A DNA stretch of 64,000 nucleotides from Hwanghaeella sp965227365 (GCF_965227365.1 NZ_OZ245754.1:248001-312000); one strand, 5' to 3'; shown: positions 26,531 to 36,123, numbered from the stretch's first letter. Program-made: numbers and translations. Notes: generated by a model from the letters alone, not told the origin.

Positions 26531-27478
26531 ATGAATGCGAAACAGTTGACGTATTTCACGGCGATCTACGAGAACGGTACCTTGACCCAGGCGGCGGGCC
26601 AGGTGCGGGTGGCGGTGTCGGCTTTGAGCCATCATCTGGCCAATCTGGAAGCGGACCTGGGTACTGAACTATTCGTCCGCAAGCCACGGGGGATGATGCC
26701 GACCGCGGCGGGGCATCGGCTGTACGACCATGCGAAATCCATCCTTCGGTCCATCGCGGCGGCTGAAGCCGACATCCGGGATGCGGGGCGGGAAATTGCA
26801 GGAGATGTTTCCATCGGGCTGGCTTACTCCGCCGTGAAGGCCATCGGTGTCACCCTGTTCCAGCGCGTGGTCGCCGATTATCCCAAACTTCGGCTTTCCC
26901 TGTCCGAAAGCCTGTCCGGGTCGACCCTTATGCATTTGATGGAATCCGAGGTCGACCTTGCGATGGTCTACAACCCGCCGCAGGATTCCGCACTACGGAC
27001 GCAAGCGGTGCTGGAGGAAGGGATGGTCTGTATCGGCAGACCGGAAATGCTGGGCGATACGGAAGCACCAATACGGTTCGACGAAATGCTCGAACTTCCG
27101 CTCATCATTCTGCGTCAGGGGCTTTCAACACGGGCCTTGATCGATGATGCCGCTTTGTTGAAGCGGCTCGAAACCAAGGCGCGCTTTCAGATGAACTCGG
27201 TATACGCGATTGGAGGATCCTTGCAGGCGGGCCTGGGCTGCGCGATCGCAACGCGCCTGATCATGAACGAACATCTGGAAAGCGGCGCGTTGACCGCAAG
27301 GCCGATAATCGAACCCGAACTATCCCGCACCCTGTATATGTGTGAACTGGCGGAACGCCCGGTGACATTCGCCTTGGAGACGGTAAGGAACCTGACGATA
27401 AATCTAGCGCTGCATGCAATCGAAGAGGGCATTTGGGACGCCGTTCCGGCCAAGTCCATGAAGGAATCGTCGTCATGA
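26531..27478 (+). CDS. LysR family transcriptional regulator
   Basis: The 315-residue protein has an N-terminal winged helix-turn-helix (MNAKQLTYFTAIYENGTLTQ, then AVSALSHHLANLEADLGTELF) and a LysR substrate-binding domain from about residue 90. It is divergently placed to the CoA-transferase/lyase/TRAP operon, the typical position of a LysR regulator that senses the pathway substrate. The intergenic region 26382-26530 is AT-richer than its surroundings and should hold the binding sites. Confidence 0.9.
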   Translation: MNAKQLTYFTAIYENGTLTQAAGQVRVAVSALSHHLANLEADLGTELFVRKPRGMMPTAAGHRLYDHAKSILRSIAAAEADIRDAGREIAGDVSIGLAYSAVKAIGVTLFQRVVADYPKLRLSLSESLSGSTLMHLMESEVDLAMVYNPPQDSALRTQAVLEEGMVCIGRPEMLGDTEAPIRFDEMLELPLIILRQGLSTRALIDDAALLKRLETKARFQMNSVYAIGGSLQAGLGCAIATRLIMNEHLESGALTARPIIEPELSRTLYMCELAERPVTFALETVRNLTINLALHAIEEGIWDAVPAKSMKESSS

Positions 27479-27506
27479 TTTTCGGCCACAAAACGAGGAC
27501 GGCGCC

Positions 27507-27992
27507 ATGAACCAGAACGAACCGGGTGGGAAGGAGCCGGATCATGCCGGGGTGCGGGTGCCGCCGCCGTTGATCTTCTTGGCCTTCCTGGGGCTTGGAC
27601 TTTGGATAGATTCTCCCTGGCTCGACGGCGAATGGGCATCGACGGCGGCGATGGTGACCGGCGGTTCGCTGCTCGCCGTCGGTATTGTCCTTGTCATTAT
27701 CGCCGGCGCCGATCATTTCGCGGTCGGCACCCATGTCGAGCCGTGGAAACCGACCTCCGCCATCGTTACGTCCGGGATCTATTCCCATAGCCGAAACCCA
27801 ATGTATCTTGGCATGGCGATCGGGCAGATCGGTGTCGCCGTCGCCGCGGCCAGCCTGGCCGGGGCGGTCGCTGTAATCCTCAGCATGACCGTCGTGCAAT
27901 ACTATGTAATCCGGCGGGAAGAGCGCTATCTGGAGGCAAAGTTCGGAGAAGCCTATCTGGACTACAAGCGCAAGGTCCGGCGCTGGATTTGA
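27507..27992 (+). CDS. Isoprenylcysteine carboxyl methyltransferase/PEMT-like membrane protein
   Basis: This is a 161-residue protein with about four hydrophobic segments. The C-terminal half has SGIYSHSRNPMYLG and VIRREERYLEAKFGEAYLDYKRKVRRW, the signature of the ICMT/phospholipid methyltransferase family, with the RxxExxL and Y..Y..V.RW pattern. Family members methylate isoprenylcysteine or lipids with S-adenosylmethionine; the bacterial substrates are mostly unknown. It follows the LysR gene by 28 bases on the same strand. Confidence 0.85.
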   Translation: MNQNEPGGKEPDHAGVRVPPPLIFLAFLGLGLWIDSPWLDGEWASTAAMVTGGSLLAVGIVLVIIAGADHFAVGTHVEPWKPTSAIVTSGIYSHSRNPMYLGMAIGQIGVAVAAASLAGAVAVILSMTVVQYYVIRREERYLEAKFGEAYLDYKRKVRRWI

Positions 27993-28007
27993 CAGTATTG
28001 AGAAAAG

Positions 28008-30056
28008 TTACAATCGGGAGCATAGCCGCAAGGCGTCGAACATGGCCGCGGCGACGTTGCGGCTCGACGCGGCATCGCCGATTCTGAACAGGGAAACACC
28101 ATCGCGGTCCAGGCTCGGCTGTGGTTCGCCGGCGAGCAAGGCATCCAAATCCAAATAGCCGTCATTCGCTGAGGCAGCGCGCAATTCCTGATACACCTCG
28201 TCCGCCGGCATTGTCCCGTTTTCGACGATCACCGTGTCGCAGTGGATGCGCATTTCCTCGCCCGTCAATTCGTGGGTGAAGACGGCGGAGAGGCCGTTGC
28301 CTTCGCGCGAGACGGCGCGCAGTCCGTATTCGGCATGGGTCGGGATATGCTCCTGCGCGATGCGTTTTTTCCACGCTGCTTGCTCGGCGTAGTCCAATTC
28401 CTTGCCGGGGACATCGTCAAGCATGACCAGATCCACACTCTTTCCTTGTCGGGCTAGAAATTCGGCAACCGTTGGGGCGGGGTGCCGGCCTGTCCCGTCA
28501 TAGATGACGGCGGTCTCGCCCGACGTCGCTGTGCCGGTCAGAATATCCCAAGGGCTGGTGCACAGTTCGGCCCCTTCCAAACCGTCCAGATCCGGAACGC
28601 CCCCGGTAGCGATAATCACTACATCGGGGGACTCAGCCAGAATATCCAAGGCTTCTGCGTAGATGCCCGTACGGAGGTCGACGCCCAGTTTCTCCAGTTC
28701 CGAAACCCGCCACTCGATGATACCGGTGACATCCTTGCGCCAGCTCGCCGCTGTGGCCATGCGCAGCTGGCCGCCCGGTTTTTCCGCGGCCTCGAACAGG
28801 ATGACGTCATGTCCCCGCTCGGCGCTGACACGGGCGGCTTCCAGTCCGGATGGCCCCGCACCGATGATGACGACTTTCCTGATCGGGCCATCGGTCTTTT
28901 CAATTACCTGCGGCCAGAACCTGTCGCGACCTGATGCGGGATTGTGCAGACAGGTCGGGCGGTTCGCCCCCATACAGTGGGTCGCGCCGACACAGGGGCG
29001 GATGCGATCCTCCTCACCACGGGTGAGTTTATTGACGATTTGCGGGTCGGCGATATGGGCGCGGGTCATCGCGACCATGTCCAACAGACCGTCGCGAATT
29101 GCATGCCGGGCGGTCGCCAGATCGGTGATCCGCGCGGCGTGGAATACCGGCAAACCGATTTCGCGTTTGAAGGCGCCTGCCTTTTCCAGCCAGGGGGCGA
29201 TCGGCATGGACATGCCGGGCATGCATTGCTCGGCCATTTCCATCATTTTGTCGATGCGGCCGTAATTCGCGTTGAAAAAGTCGAGCAAGCCCGACCGCTC
29301 CAGGACCCTGGCGGCTTGAAGGCATTCCTCGAAATCCATGCCGCCCTGCATCGCCTCGTCAATGCCATAGCGCATGCCGACGATAAAATCGTCCCCGACG
29401 CGGTTCCGGATCTCCTCATGAACCATCAAGGCGAACCGGCAGCGATTTTCGACGGATCCGCCGAACTCGTCTGTCCGTCGGTTGGTCGCCGGCGACATGA
29501 ACTGGCCGATCAGATGCCCCTGCATCATGGTCTCCAACCCGTCCAAACCGCCCTCGCGGCATCGGTAGGCGGCGTCCCCGAACGCTTTGACGACACGATC
29601 GATGTCGTTGCGGTCCATCTCCCTTGGGATTGTCCGGTGCAGGGCTTCCCGGATCGGGGAGGGCGCGATCGTTGGCAGCCAGTTCTGGGTATTGGATTCG
29701 CCCCGGCGCCCGAGATGCGTGATCTGGATCATGATCGCGGCGCCGTGGCGATGGATACGATCCGCGAAGTCCTGCAGAAAGGGGATCACCTTATCGGTAC
29801 CGACATTCAACTGGCCTGAAGCCCAGGTTGAGTCGGGACTGATATAAGAGGACCCGCCGAACATGGTCAGCGCCAAACCGCCCTTGGCCTTTTCTTCGTG
29901 GTAACGCTGATAGGTCTCCCCGGGCATTCCGTCCGCATCGCCCAATCCACAGGCATGACTGGTCGACATGACCCGGTTCCGAAGCGTCAGATGCTTCAAT
30001 CGAAAGGGTTGCAGCAAGGGATCGGTCTGGGCTTTGGAGGGTGCAATCGCCTGCAT
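28008..30056 (-). CDS. TMADH/2,4-dienoyl-CoA reductase-like FMN oxidoreductase
   Basis: The 682-residue protein has an N-terminal old-yellow-enzyme barrel (FMN) to about residue 350, with THLGRRG and EFGGSVENRCRF. A cluster region follows, then a C-terminal FAD/NAD domain with VVIIGAGPSGLEAARV. In trimethylamine dehydrogenase and dienoyl-CoA reductase the 4Fe-4S cluster uses CxxCxxC plus a fourth Cys. Here the segment is C355-VG-A358-TH-C361-x7-C369, so the second cysteine is alanine. Such enzymes demethylate N-methyl amines (trimethylamine, N-methylproline) or reduce enoyl thioesters. The gene is divergent from a TauD-type dioxygenase. Confidence 0.85.
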   Translation of the reverse strand: MQAIAPSKAQTDPLLQPFRLKHLTLRNRVMSTSHACGLGDADGMPGETYQRYHEEKAKGGLALTMFGGSSYISPDSTWASGQLNVGTDKVIPFLQDFADRIHRHGAAIMIQITHLGRRGESNTQNWLPTIAPSPIREALHRTIPREMDRNDIDRVVKAFGDAAYRCREGGLDGLETMMQGHLIGQFMSPATNRRTDEFGGSVENRCRFALMVHEEIRNRVGDDFIVGMRYGIDEAMQGGMDFEECLQAARVLERSGLLDFFNANYGRIDKMMEMAEQCMPGMSMPIAPWLEKAGAFKREIGLPVFHAARITDLATARHAIRDGLLDMVAMTRAHIADPQIVNKLTRGEEDRIRPCVGATHCMGANRPTCLHNPASGRDRFWPQVIEKTDGPIRKVVIIGAGPSGLEAARVSAERGHDVILFEAAEKPGGQLRMATAASWRKDVTGIIEWRVSELEKLGVDLRTGIYAEALDILAESPDVVIIATGGVPDLDGLEGAELCTSPWDILTGTATSGETAVIYDGTGRHPAPTVAEFLARQGKSVDLVMLDDVPGKELDYAEQAAWKKRIAQEHIPTHAEYGLRAVSREGNGLSAVFTHELTGEEMRIHCDTVIVENGTMPADEVYQELRAASANDGYLDLDALLAGEPQPSLDRDGVSLFRIGDAASSRNVAAAMFDALRLCSRL

Positions 30057-30271
30057 GATTGAATCCGGCGCAAGTGTCAGTCGAATTGTGCGGTCTTGAG
30101 CGTATCAAACCTGTTCCCGCCGGGAAGGAGAAAAAGCTGGATAGGGGCTATTCACCTTTGAAGACGGCATAGTCGCGCTTGCCCTGGCGTGGGTCCTCGG
30201 TCGATAATGGAGACAAGAAAATCACTGAATTTCGACGGTTTGAACGGACTGCCAGCGGGAAGGAAACCGAT

Positions 30272-31174
30272 ATGACTGCATCCCTGGATGACCGCGCCGC
30301 GTCATGCGGCCTGAGCCTGTCTCCCTTGGCCGCCAATGTCGGCTGCCGGATCGACGGAATCGACCTCGCCGCCGCGACGGATGAGCAATTCTCGGTTCTC
30401 ATGGCGGCATTCGGAAAATATGGCGGCTTGCTGATGCGCGAACAGGAATTGGCCGTGGAAGATCTCGTTGGTTTCTCCGGCCGCCTCGGCACGCTGGATC
30501 ATGCGCCGCTGACACAGGTCGGCCGGACCGCGATCGAGGGTTTCCCCGAAATCTACCTGATCACGAATTTGATGGACAGGGAAGGCAAACCAATGGGTGC
30601 GTTGGGGAATGGGGAAGCCGTCTGGCACACCGACATGTCCTATCTGCCGTCGCCGCCCGATGCGTCGATGCTGTATGCGCGGGAAGTTCCCCCGACCGGG
30701 GGGAATACCTTCTTGTGTTCAATGATGGCGGCCTATGACGCGCTGCCGGAAGACCTGAAGGCATTGGCGGGTAGGCTTCGGATCAAACATGATGCGACCT
30801 ACAATTCCGGTGGCTATGTACGGCAGGGGATGGTCGAACATTCGGACCCGCGCAAGACGACGGGAACGTTCCACCCTGCCGTCATCCGGCACCCGGAAAC
30901 CGGCCGGCCGGCGCTCTATCTCGGCCGTCGCAGACAATCCTATGTGGAGGGCTATGATCTCGACGAGTCGGAGGCCTTGCTCGACAAGCTCTGGGGATAC
31001 GCGACTTTGCCGGAAAACACTTATGAACACGTCTGGCAGGTGAACGACGTGCTGCTTTGGGATAATCGCATTACCATGCACCGGCGGGACAGTTTCGACC
31101 CGGCGCATACGCGGCTGATGTGGCGCACGCAGATTCAGGGATCCGGTGCGCCGAAGGCATACGCGCAAGCCTAA
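30272..31174 (+). CDS. TauD/TfdA family Fe(II)/2-oxoglutarate-dependent dioxygenase
   Basis: This is a 300-residue enzyme. The facial triad is H119 and D121 in VWHTDMSYLP and H270 in ITMHRRD, with the 2-oxoglutarate-binding arginine shortly after (TRLMWR). TauD releases sulfite from taurine, yielding aminoacetaldehyde; TfdA relatives hydroxylate other acids. ATG 30272 follows AAGGAA at proper spacing. SoeABC-like sulfite dehydrogenase begins 132 bases downstream on the same strand, which supports a sulfonate substrate, but co-transcription is not proven. Confidence 0.86.
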   Translation: MTASLDDRAASCGLSLSPLAANVGCRIDGIDLAAATDEQFSVLMAAFGKYGGLLMREQELAVEDLVGFSGRLGTLDHAPLTQVGRTAIEGFPEIYLITNLMDREGKPMGALGNGEAVWHTDMSYLPSPPDASMLYAREVPPTGGNTFLCSMMAAYDALPEDLKALAGRLRIKHDATYNSGGYVRQGMVEHSDPRKTTGTFHPAVIRHPETGRPALYLGRRRQSYVEGYDLDESEALLDKLWGYATLPENTYEHVWQVNDVLLWDNRITMHRRDSFDPAHTRLMWRTQIQGSGAPKAYAQA

Positions 31175-31232
31175 GCGCTGGTCAGGCTGGACAAGCATAC
31201 TCATCCGCATCAGGCTGGCCGCCCGAATCCCG

Positions 31233-31248
31233 GCCCCTGGTCAGGGGC
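31233..31248. promoter_or_regulatory. Perfect palindrome upstream of soeA
   Basis: GCCCCTGGTCAGGGGC is perfectly symmetric, with 7-base arms around GT, and lies 59 bases before soeA. The two-base centre is too tight for a good terminator hairpin, so an operator is more likely. Confidence 0.4.
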
Positions 31249-31306
31249 GTCTCAATCCGAAGCCGGATATCAATGCCGGCAAACAGTTTCAGAGTGGAGT
31301 TAAGGT

Positions 31307-34306
31307 ATGAATCCGTTCGAATGGAAGCGCGAGCAGGTGATGCTGTCGCCAAAGGAAGCGGATGAGATCAAGACCACCACCTGTTACATGTGCGCCTGCC
31401 GTTGCGGCATACGGGTCTATCTGAAGGATGGCAGCGTTCGCTACATCGAGGGCAATCCGGACCATCCGGTGAACAAGGGCGTGCTCTGCGCCAAGGGATC
31501 CGCCGGCATCATGAACCACAACTCGCCCGCACGGCTGACCAAGCCGTTGCTGCGCGTCGGTGAACGCGGTGCGGGCGAATTCAAGGAAATCGAATGGGAA
31601 GAGGCCCTGTCGCTTGCCCAGGATTGGCTGGGTGAGGTTCGTCGGACCGATCCCAAAAAGCTGGCATTCTTTACGGGTCGTGATCAAAGCCAGTCTTTGA
31701 CAGGTTGGTGGGCGGCCCAGTTCGGGACCCCCAATTTCGCGGCGCATGGCGGGTTTTGCTCGGTGAACATGGCCGCCGCGGGCTTGTATACGTTGGGCGG
31801 AGCCTTCTGGGAGTTCGGCGAACCGGACTGGGATCACACCAAATATTTCATGATGTGGGGGGTCGCGGAGGACCACGATTCCAATCCGATCAAGATTGGT
31901 CTGGGAAAGTTGAAAACGCGGGGCGATGCCAAGTTCGTGGCCGTCAATCCGGTCCGGTCCGGTTATGGGGCTATCGCCGATGAGTGGATCGGCATTCGGC
32001 CGGGGACGGACGGTTTGCTCGCCTTGTCGCTGGTTCATGAATTGCTGCGGACCGAAAATGTCGATCTTGAGTTCCTGGCCCGCTACACAAACGCGACCTG
32101 GCTTGTCATCGACAATCCCGGCGGTGCCGATGACGGCCTGATCGCGCGGGACGAAGATGGCAATCCGCTGTGCTGGGACGGGGAAAAGAACGAGGCCGTG
32201 AACGCCTTGTCCGCCGAGGCAAAACCCGTCCTTGCCGGCCGCAGGACCCTGTCGGACGGACGCAGGGCCGTGCCGTCCTTCGAACTGCTCGCCCAGCGAT
32301 ATCTGGACCCGCAATTTGCACCCGACGCTGTCGCGGAACGGACGGGTGTCTCGGCCGAGACGATACGGCGGATCGCAGCCGAATTGGCCCATACGGCTTT
32401 TTCGGAAGAAGTCGTCATAGAACAGCCCTGGACCGATTGGGCCGGACGCAAGCACGACCGGATGATCGGCAGGCCGATCTCGATGCATGGCATGCGTGGG
32501 ATTTCCGCCCATTCCAACGGATTCCATACCTGTCGGTCGATCCATCTGTTGCAGGTCCTGCTGGGATCGATCGATTGTCCCGGCGGTTGGCGTTACAAGG
32601 CGCCGTTTCCGCGACCGATTCCGCCCGGCCCTAAACCCGCCGGCAAGGAATGGCATCCGAATACGCCGCTGGGCGGTATGCCGCTTGGCAACCCGACTGG
32701 ACCTGAGGACCTTCTGGTCGAGGATGACGGCACGCCGAAGCGCATCGACAAGGCCTATAGCTGGGAACATCCGCTATCCGCCCACGGGCTGATGCATATG
32801 GTTATACACAATGCGTGGAAAAAAGACCCGTACGGCGTAGACGTACTGTTCATGTATATGGCGAACATGGCCTGGAATTCGTCCATGAACGTCCCGGGTA
32901 CGCTGCACTACCTGACCGACAAAGATCCGAATACCGGCGAATACAAAATTCCGAAAATAATCTATTCGGACGCGTATTACTCCGAGATGATTCCCTATGC
33001 CGATCTGATCCTGCCGGACACGACCTATCTTGAACGTTGGGATTGCATTTCGCTTCTGGATCGGCCGATTTCGTCCGCCCATGGACCGGGCGACGCGATC
33101 CGCCAGCCGGTGGTAAAGCCGAACCGCGATGTCCGCCCCTTTCAGGATGTGCTGATCGATCTCGGTGCGCGACTGGGGCTGCCGGGGTTTGTCGGTACCG
33201 ACGGCGAGGCAAAATATCCGGGCGGCTACCCTGACTATATCGTCAATCACGAACGATTGCCGGGGATCGGGCCGCTGGCCGGTTGGCGCGGCGAGGACGG
33301 TGACTCCCATGGCCGTGGTGCGGTCAATGAGGATCAGTTGCAGCGCTATATCGAGAACGGCTGTTTCTGGAGCGAGGAACTGCCGTTGGAGCACCAGTAT
33401 TTCAAGCACGCCAATCAAGGATATCTGGATTATGCCGTCGGCATGGGGTGGATACCCAATGCGGAGCAGATCGTGCTGCAGCTCTATTCCGAACCGCTGC
33501 AAAAGTTCCGCCTGGCCGCGCGCGGTCACGGGCCTTTGCAGCCGCCCGACGAGCACCGCAATCGCGTCGATACCTATTTTGATCCGCTGCCGATCTGGTA
33601 CATGCCGTTCGAGGAGGCGGCGGTGGACACGGAAGCCTACCCGATGCATGCGCTGACCCAACGGCCGATGCAGATGTATCATTCCTGGGGCTCGCAAAAT
33701 GCCTGGCTGCGTCAGATCACGGCGAGGAACCGTCTGTATATCAATGAAGAGACTGCCGCCGAAATGGGGGTCGAGGACGAAGACTGGGTCTGGGTCATCA
33801 GCCATGCGGGCCGGGTAAAGGGGCAAGTCAAACTGATGAGCGGCGTGAACGCCGACACGGTTTGGACCTGGAACGCGATCGGCAAGCGGAAGGGCGCCTG
33901 GCGTCTTAGCGTCGATGCCCCGGAATCCAATAAGGGTTTTCTGTTGAACCATATCATTTCCGAACTGCTGCCCGCCCAGGATGACGGATTGCGGTATTCG
34001 AATTCCGATCCGGTGACCGGGCAGGCCGCATGGTTCGATCTGCGGGTCCGCGTGGAAAAATGCCTGCCGGAGGAGGCCGGATTGACTGAGCCCGGATTCG
34101 CCGCGCAACCGCCGCCGCCGAGCGGACCGGGGCCCGCGCCGAGTGACGAGTTGACCTATGGTGCCCAGTTCCGGAAAGAGGGACGGAACGACGGCCTGAC
34201 AATGGCCGAATGGATCGGAAACCGTAGGGAAGCGTCGCGAAACATTCCGGGTATTGCCGACGGTCATGGCAACAATGCGGGCAATGGCCCGAAGGGCGGC
34301 CATTAA
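31307..34306 (+). CDS. soeA: Sulfite dehydrogenase-type molybdopterin oxidoreductase, catalytic subunit SoeA
   Basis: This 999-residue enzyme belongs to the DMSO reductase family. The N terminus binds a 4Fe-4S cluster through C26, C29, C33 and C61 (TCYMCACRCG, VLCAKG). C151 in HGGFCSVN is the candidate molybdenum ligand. No twin-arginine signal is present, matching the cytoplasm-facing SoeA of purple sulfur bacteria and Ruegeria-type organisms and unlike periplasmic DmsA. SoeA oxidises sulfite to sulfate and delivers electrons via SoeB and SoeC to quinone. The stop overlaps the soeB start by 1 base (TAATG). Identification rests on subunit order, size and lack of signal; another PsrA-like activity is possible. 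Confidence 0.82.
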   Translation: MNPFEWKREQVMLSPKEADEIKTTTCYMCACRCGIRVYLKDGSVRYIEGNPDHPVNKGVLCAKGSAGIMNHNSPARLTKPLLRVGERGAGEFKEIEWEEALSLAQDWLGEVRRTDPKKLAFFTGRDQSQSLTGWWAAQFGTPNFAAHGGFCSVNMAAAGLYTLGGAFWEFGEPDWDHTKYFMMWGVAEDHDSNPIKIGLGKLKTRGDAKFVAVNPVRSGYGAIADEWIGIRPGTDGLLALSLVHELLRTENVDLEFLARYTNATWLVIDNPGGADDGLIARDEDGNPLCWDGEKNEAVNALSAEAKPVLAGRRTLSDGRRAVPSFELLAQRYLDPQFAPDAVAERTGVSAETIRRIAAELAHTAFSEEVVIEQPWTDWAGRKHDRMIGRPISMHGMRGISAHSNGFHTCRSIHLLQVLLGSIDCPGGWRYKAPFPRPIPPGPKPAGKEWHPNTPLGGMPLGNPTGPEDLLVEDDGTPKRIDKAYSWEHPLSAHGLMHMVIHNAWKKDPYGVDVLFMYMANMAWNSSMNVPGTLHYLTDKDPNTGEYKIPKIIYSDAYYSEMIPYADLILPDTTYLERWDCISLLDRPISSAHGPGDAIRQPVVKPNRDVRPFQDVLIDLGARLGLPGFVGTDGEAKYPGGYPDYIVNHERLPGIGPLAGWRGEDGDSHGRGAVNEDQLQRYIENGCFWSEELPLEHQYFKHANQGYLDYAVGMGWIPNAEQIVLQLYSEPLQKFRLAARGHGPLQPPDEHRNRVDTYFDPLPIWYMPFEEAAVDTEAYPMHALTQRPMQMYHSWGSQNAWLRQITARNRLYINEETAAEMGVEDEDWVWVISHAGRVKGQVKLMSGVNADTVWTWNAIGKRKGAWRLSVDAPESNKGFLLNHIISELLPAQDDGLRYSNSDPVTGQAAWFDLRVRVEKCLPEEAGLTEPGFAAQPPPPSGPGPAPSDELTYGAQFRKEGRNDGLTMAEWIGNRREASRNIPGIADGHGNNAGNGPKGGH

Positions 34307-35058
34307 TGACGAGTTTGCCAACTGCTACCGAGAAGAAGCTCGGCCTGGTCATTGATCTGGACATTTGCGTCGGCTGCCATGCTTGCGCGGTGAACTGCAA
34401 GGAATGGAATACCTCCGGCCACAGCGCGCCGTTGACGGATAAAAACCCCTACGGCGGGGATCCGGCCGGGGTCTGGTTCAACCGTATCCATACATTCGAA
34501 GTCCGCGAAGACGACGGTGCCGGTCGAACCGTTCATTTCCCGAAATCCTGCCTACACTGCGAGGCCGCACCCTGTGTGACGGTTTGTCCGACCGGCGCGA
34601 GCTACAAGCGGGAAGAGGATGGGATCGTGCTGGTCAATGCGGATACCTGCATCGGCTGCAAGCTCTGTTCCTGGGCCTGCCCCTACGGTGCGCGGGAATA
34701 TGACGAATCCGCCGGCGTCATGAAGAAATGCACGCTCTGTATCGACAAGATCTACAACGAGACTTTGCGGCCCGAGAGCCGTGTGCCGGCCTGTGTTTCG
34801 ACCTGTCCGGCCGGCGCGCGTCATTTCGGTGACCTTGGCGATCCCGAGAGCGAAGTGTCGAAACTTTCGGCAGCGCGGGGCGGTTATGCCTTGATGCCCG
34901 AACAGGATTGCAAGCCGGTGAACCGGTATCTGCCGCCACGTCCCAAGAAGAAGGACGCGGCCGATATCGGTGCGGCAAACCAGCTTCTGCCGAAAGACGG
35001 GGATTTGGACGGTGCCGGTTTCCTGGCCCGTCTCGTCGACCGTGTTCTCAGCCGCTAG
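34306..35058 (+). CDS. soeB: Sulfite dehydrogenase-type iron-sulfur subunit SoeB
   Basis: The 250-residue ferredoxin-like protein has four cysteine groups for 4Fe-4S clusters: CVGCHACAVNC, CLHCEAAPCVTVCPTGA, CIGCKLCSWACPYGA, and a last set from CTLC and CVSTCPAGA. This is the DmsB/PsrB/SoeB arrangement that wires the molybdenum site to a membrane anchor. Translation is coupled to soeA by a TAATG overlap. No signal peptide. Confidence 0.88.
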   Translation: MTSLPTATEKKLGLVIDLDICVGCHACAVNCKEWNTSGHSAPLTDKNPYGGDPAGVWFNRIHTFEVREDDGAGRTVHFPKSCLHCEAAPCVTVCPTGASYKREEDGIVLVNADTCIGCKLCSWACPYGAREYDESAGVMKKCTLCIDKIYNETLRPESRVPACVSTCPAGARHFGDLGDPESEVSKLSAARGGYALMPEQDCKPVNRYLPPRPKKKDAADIGAANQLLPKDGDLDGAGFLARLVDRVLSR

Positions 35059-35116
35059 AGCCTCGGAATTTTGACTATGTGCCACGAGAATCTGAACTTC
35101 AGCCCCAGGGAAATCC

Positions 35117-36067
35117 ATGCATCCCGCTAAGTCCGTCATCTTCTTTACAACCGCGTCCGGTGCCGGTTACGGCCTGCTGATCTGGTTCGCGTTCTTTAGT
35201 CTGTTAGACCGGTTGCCGCAGGATCGGGACTTCGCCCTCGTGGTCCTGGGCGTGTCTTTTACCCTGGTGACGGCGGGTTTGCTGTCCTCAACAGCCCATC
35301 TTGGCCATCCTGAGCGGGCCTGGCGGGCTTTGAGCCAATGGAAGACGTCCTGGCTTTCCCGCGAAGGCGTTGCCGCCATTCTGGCCTATCTTCCGATGGC
35401 CGCCTATGCCTATGTCTGGTTCATGGGGATGGCGGACCGCCAGACAGTCGTCGTCATCGCGGCAGCGTCGATCGTCTTGGCCCTGGTCACGATCTATTGC
35501 ACGGCGATGATTTATGCGTCGCTGAAGACCATCCGGGCTTGGCACAACGGTTATACCGTCGCGGGTTATCTTGTCCTCGGGTTGATGACCGGTGCCGTCC
35601 TGCTGACCTTTTTCGCACATCTTCGGCAATACGGCATGCGAGACGAAATCGCCGCGGCGGCTTTGATGTCGCTGGCGTTGGGCTTGGTAATCAAACAGAC
35701 CTACTGGCGTTTTCTGGAAAACGCCGCCTCCCCGAGCGATATCGGCACCGCGACGGGATTGGGGCGACCGGGCAAGACGACTCTGCTTGAAGGGCCGCAC
35801 ACCGAATCGAATTACCTGATGGATGAGATGGGGTTCCGAATTGCCAGAAAGCACGCAGATAAACTGAGGGTTTATTCGTCGCTGATGGGGTTCGTCCTGC
35901 CCATAGCCCTGATTGTCGGAGCGGTTTTCCTGAGTGGGGTGGGCGAGGTTCTCTGCGCGCTCGCCGCGGTGGCCTTCTCCGCGACCGGTGTTTTGTTGGA
36001 ACGCTGGCTGTTTTTCGCCGAAGCCCGGCATGTGGTCACGCTCTATTATGGTGCCGCCCAGGCGTGA
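35117..36067 (+). CDS. soeC: Sulfite dehydrogenase-type membrane anchor SoeC (DmsC family)
   Basis: The 316-residue protein has about eight hydrophobic segments, begins MHPAKSVIFFTTASGAGYG and has HLGHPERAWRALSQWKTSWLSRE, the DmsC/SoeC motif (central HPERAWRAL). It anchors the SoeAB complex to the inner membrane and passes electrons to quinone. It lies 58 bases after soeB and completes the soeABC set. The following gene begins 245 bases later behind a possible promoter. Confidence 0.87.
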   Translation: MHPAKSVIFFTTASGAGYGLLIWFAFFSLLDRLPQDRDFALVVLGVSFTLVTAGLLSSTAHLGHPERAWRALSQWKTSWLSREGVAAILAYLPMAAYAYVWFMGMADRQTVVVIAAASIVLALVTIYCTAMIYASLKTIRAWHNGYTVAGYLVLGLMTGAVLLTFFAHLRQYGMRDEIAAAALMSLALGLVIKQTYWRFLENAASPSDIGTATGLGRPGKTTLLEGPHTESNYLMDEMGFRIARKHADKLRVYSSLMGFVLPIALIVGAVFLSGVGEVLCALAAVAFSATGVLLERWLFFAEARHVVTLYYGAAQA

Positions 36068-36123
36068 TTGTCGGCACCGGACCTGTCGACCGTTTTCTTC
36101 CTCACGATCGGGCATAAAAGACC

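Noticed and set aside
31289..32770. Long open frame of 493 codons antisense to soeA
   Set aside because: It lies opposite a gene with complete cluster and cofactor motifs, encodes a low-complexity protein rich in R, G, P, H and Q, and has no ribosome site. Long antisense frames are expected in GC-rich codon usage.
32774..34321. Open frame of 515 codons antisense to the 3' half of soeA
   Set aside because: Same reasons as the preceding antisense frame; no recognisable domain and the plus strand is clearly coding.
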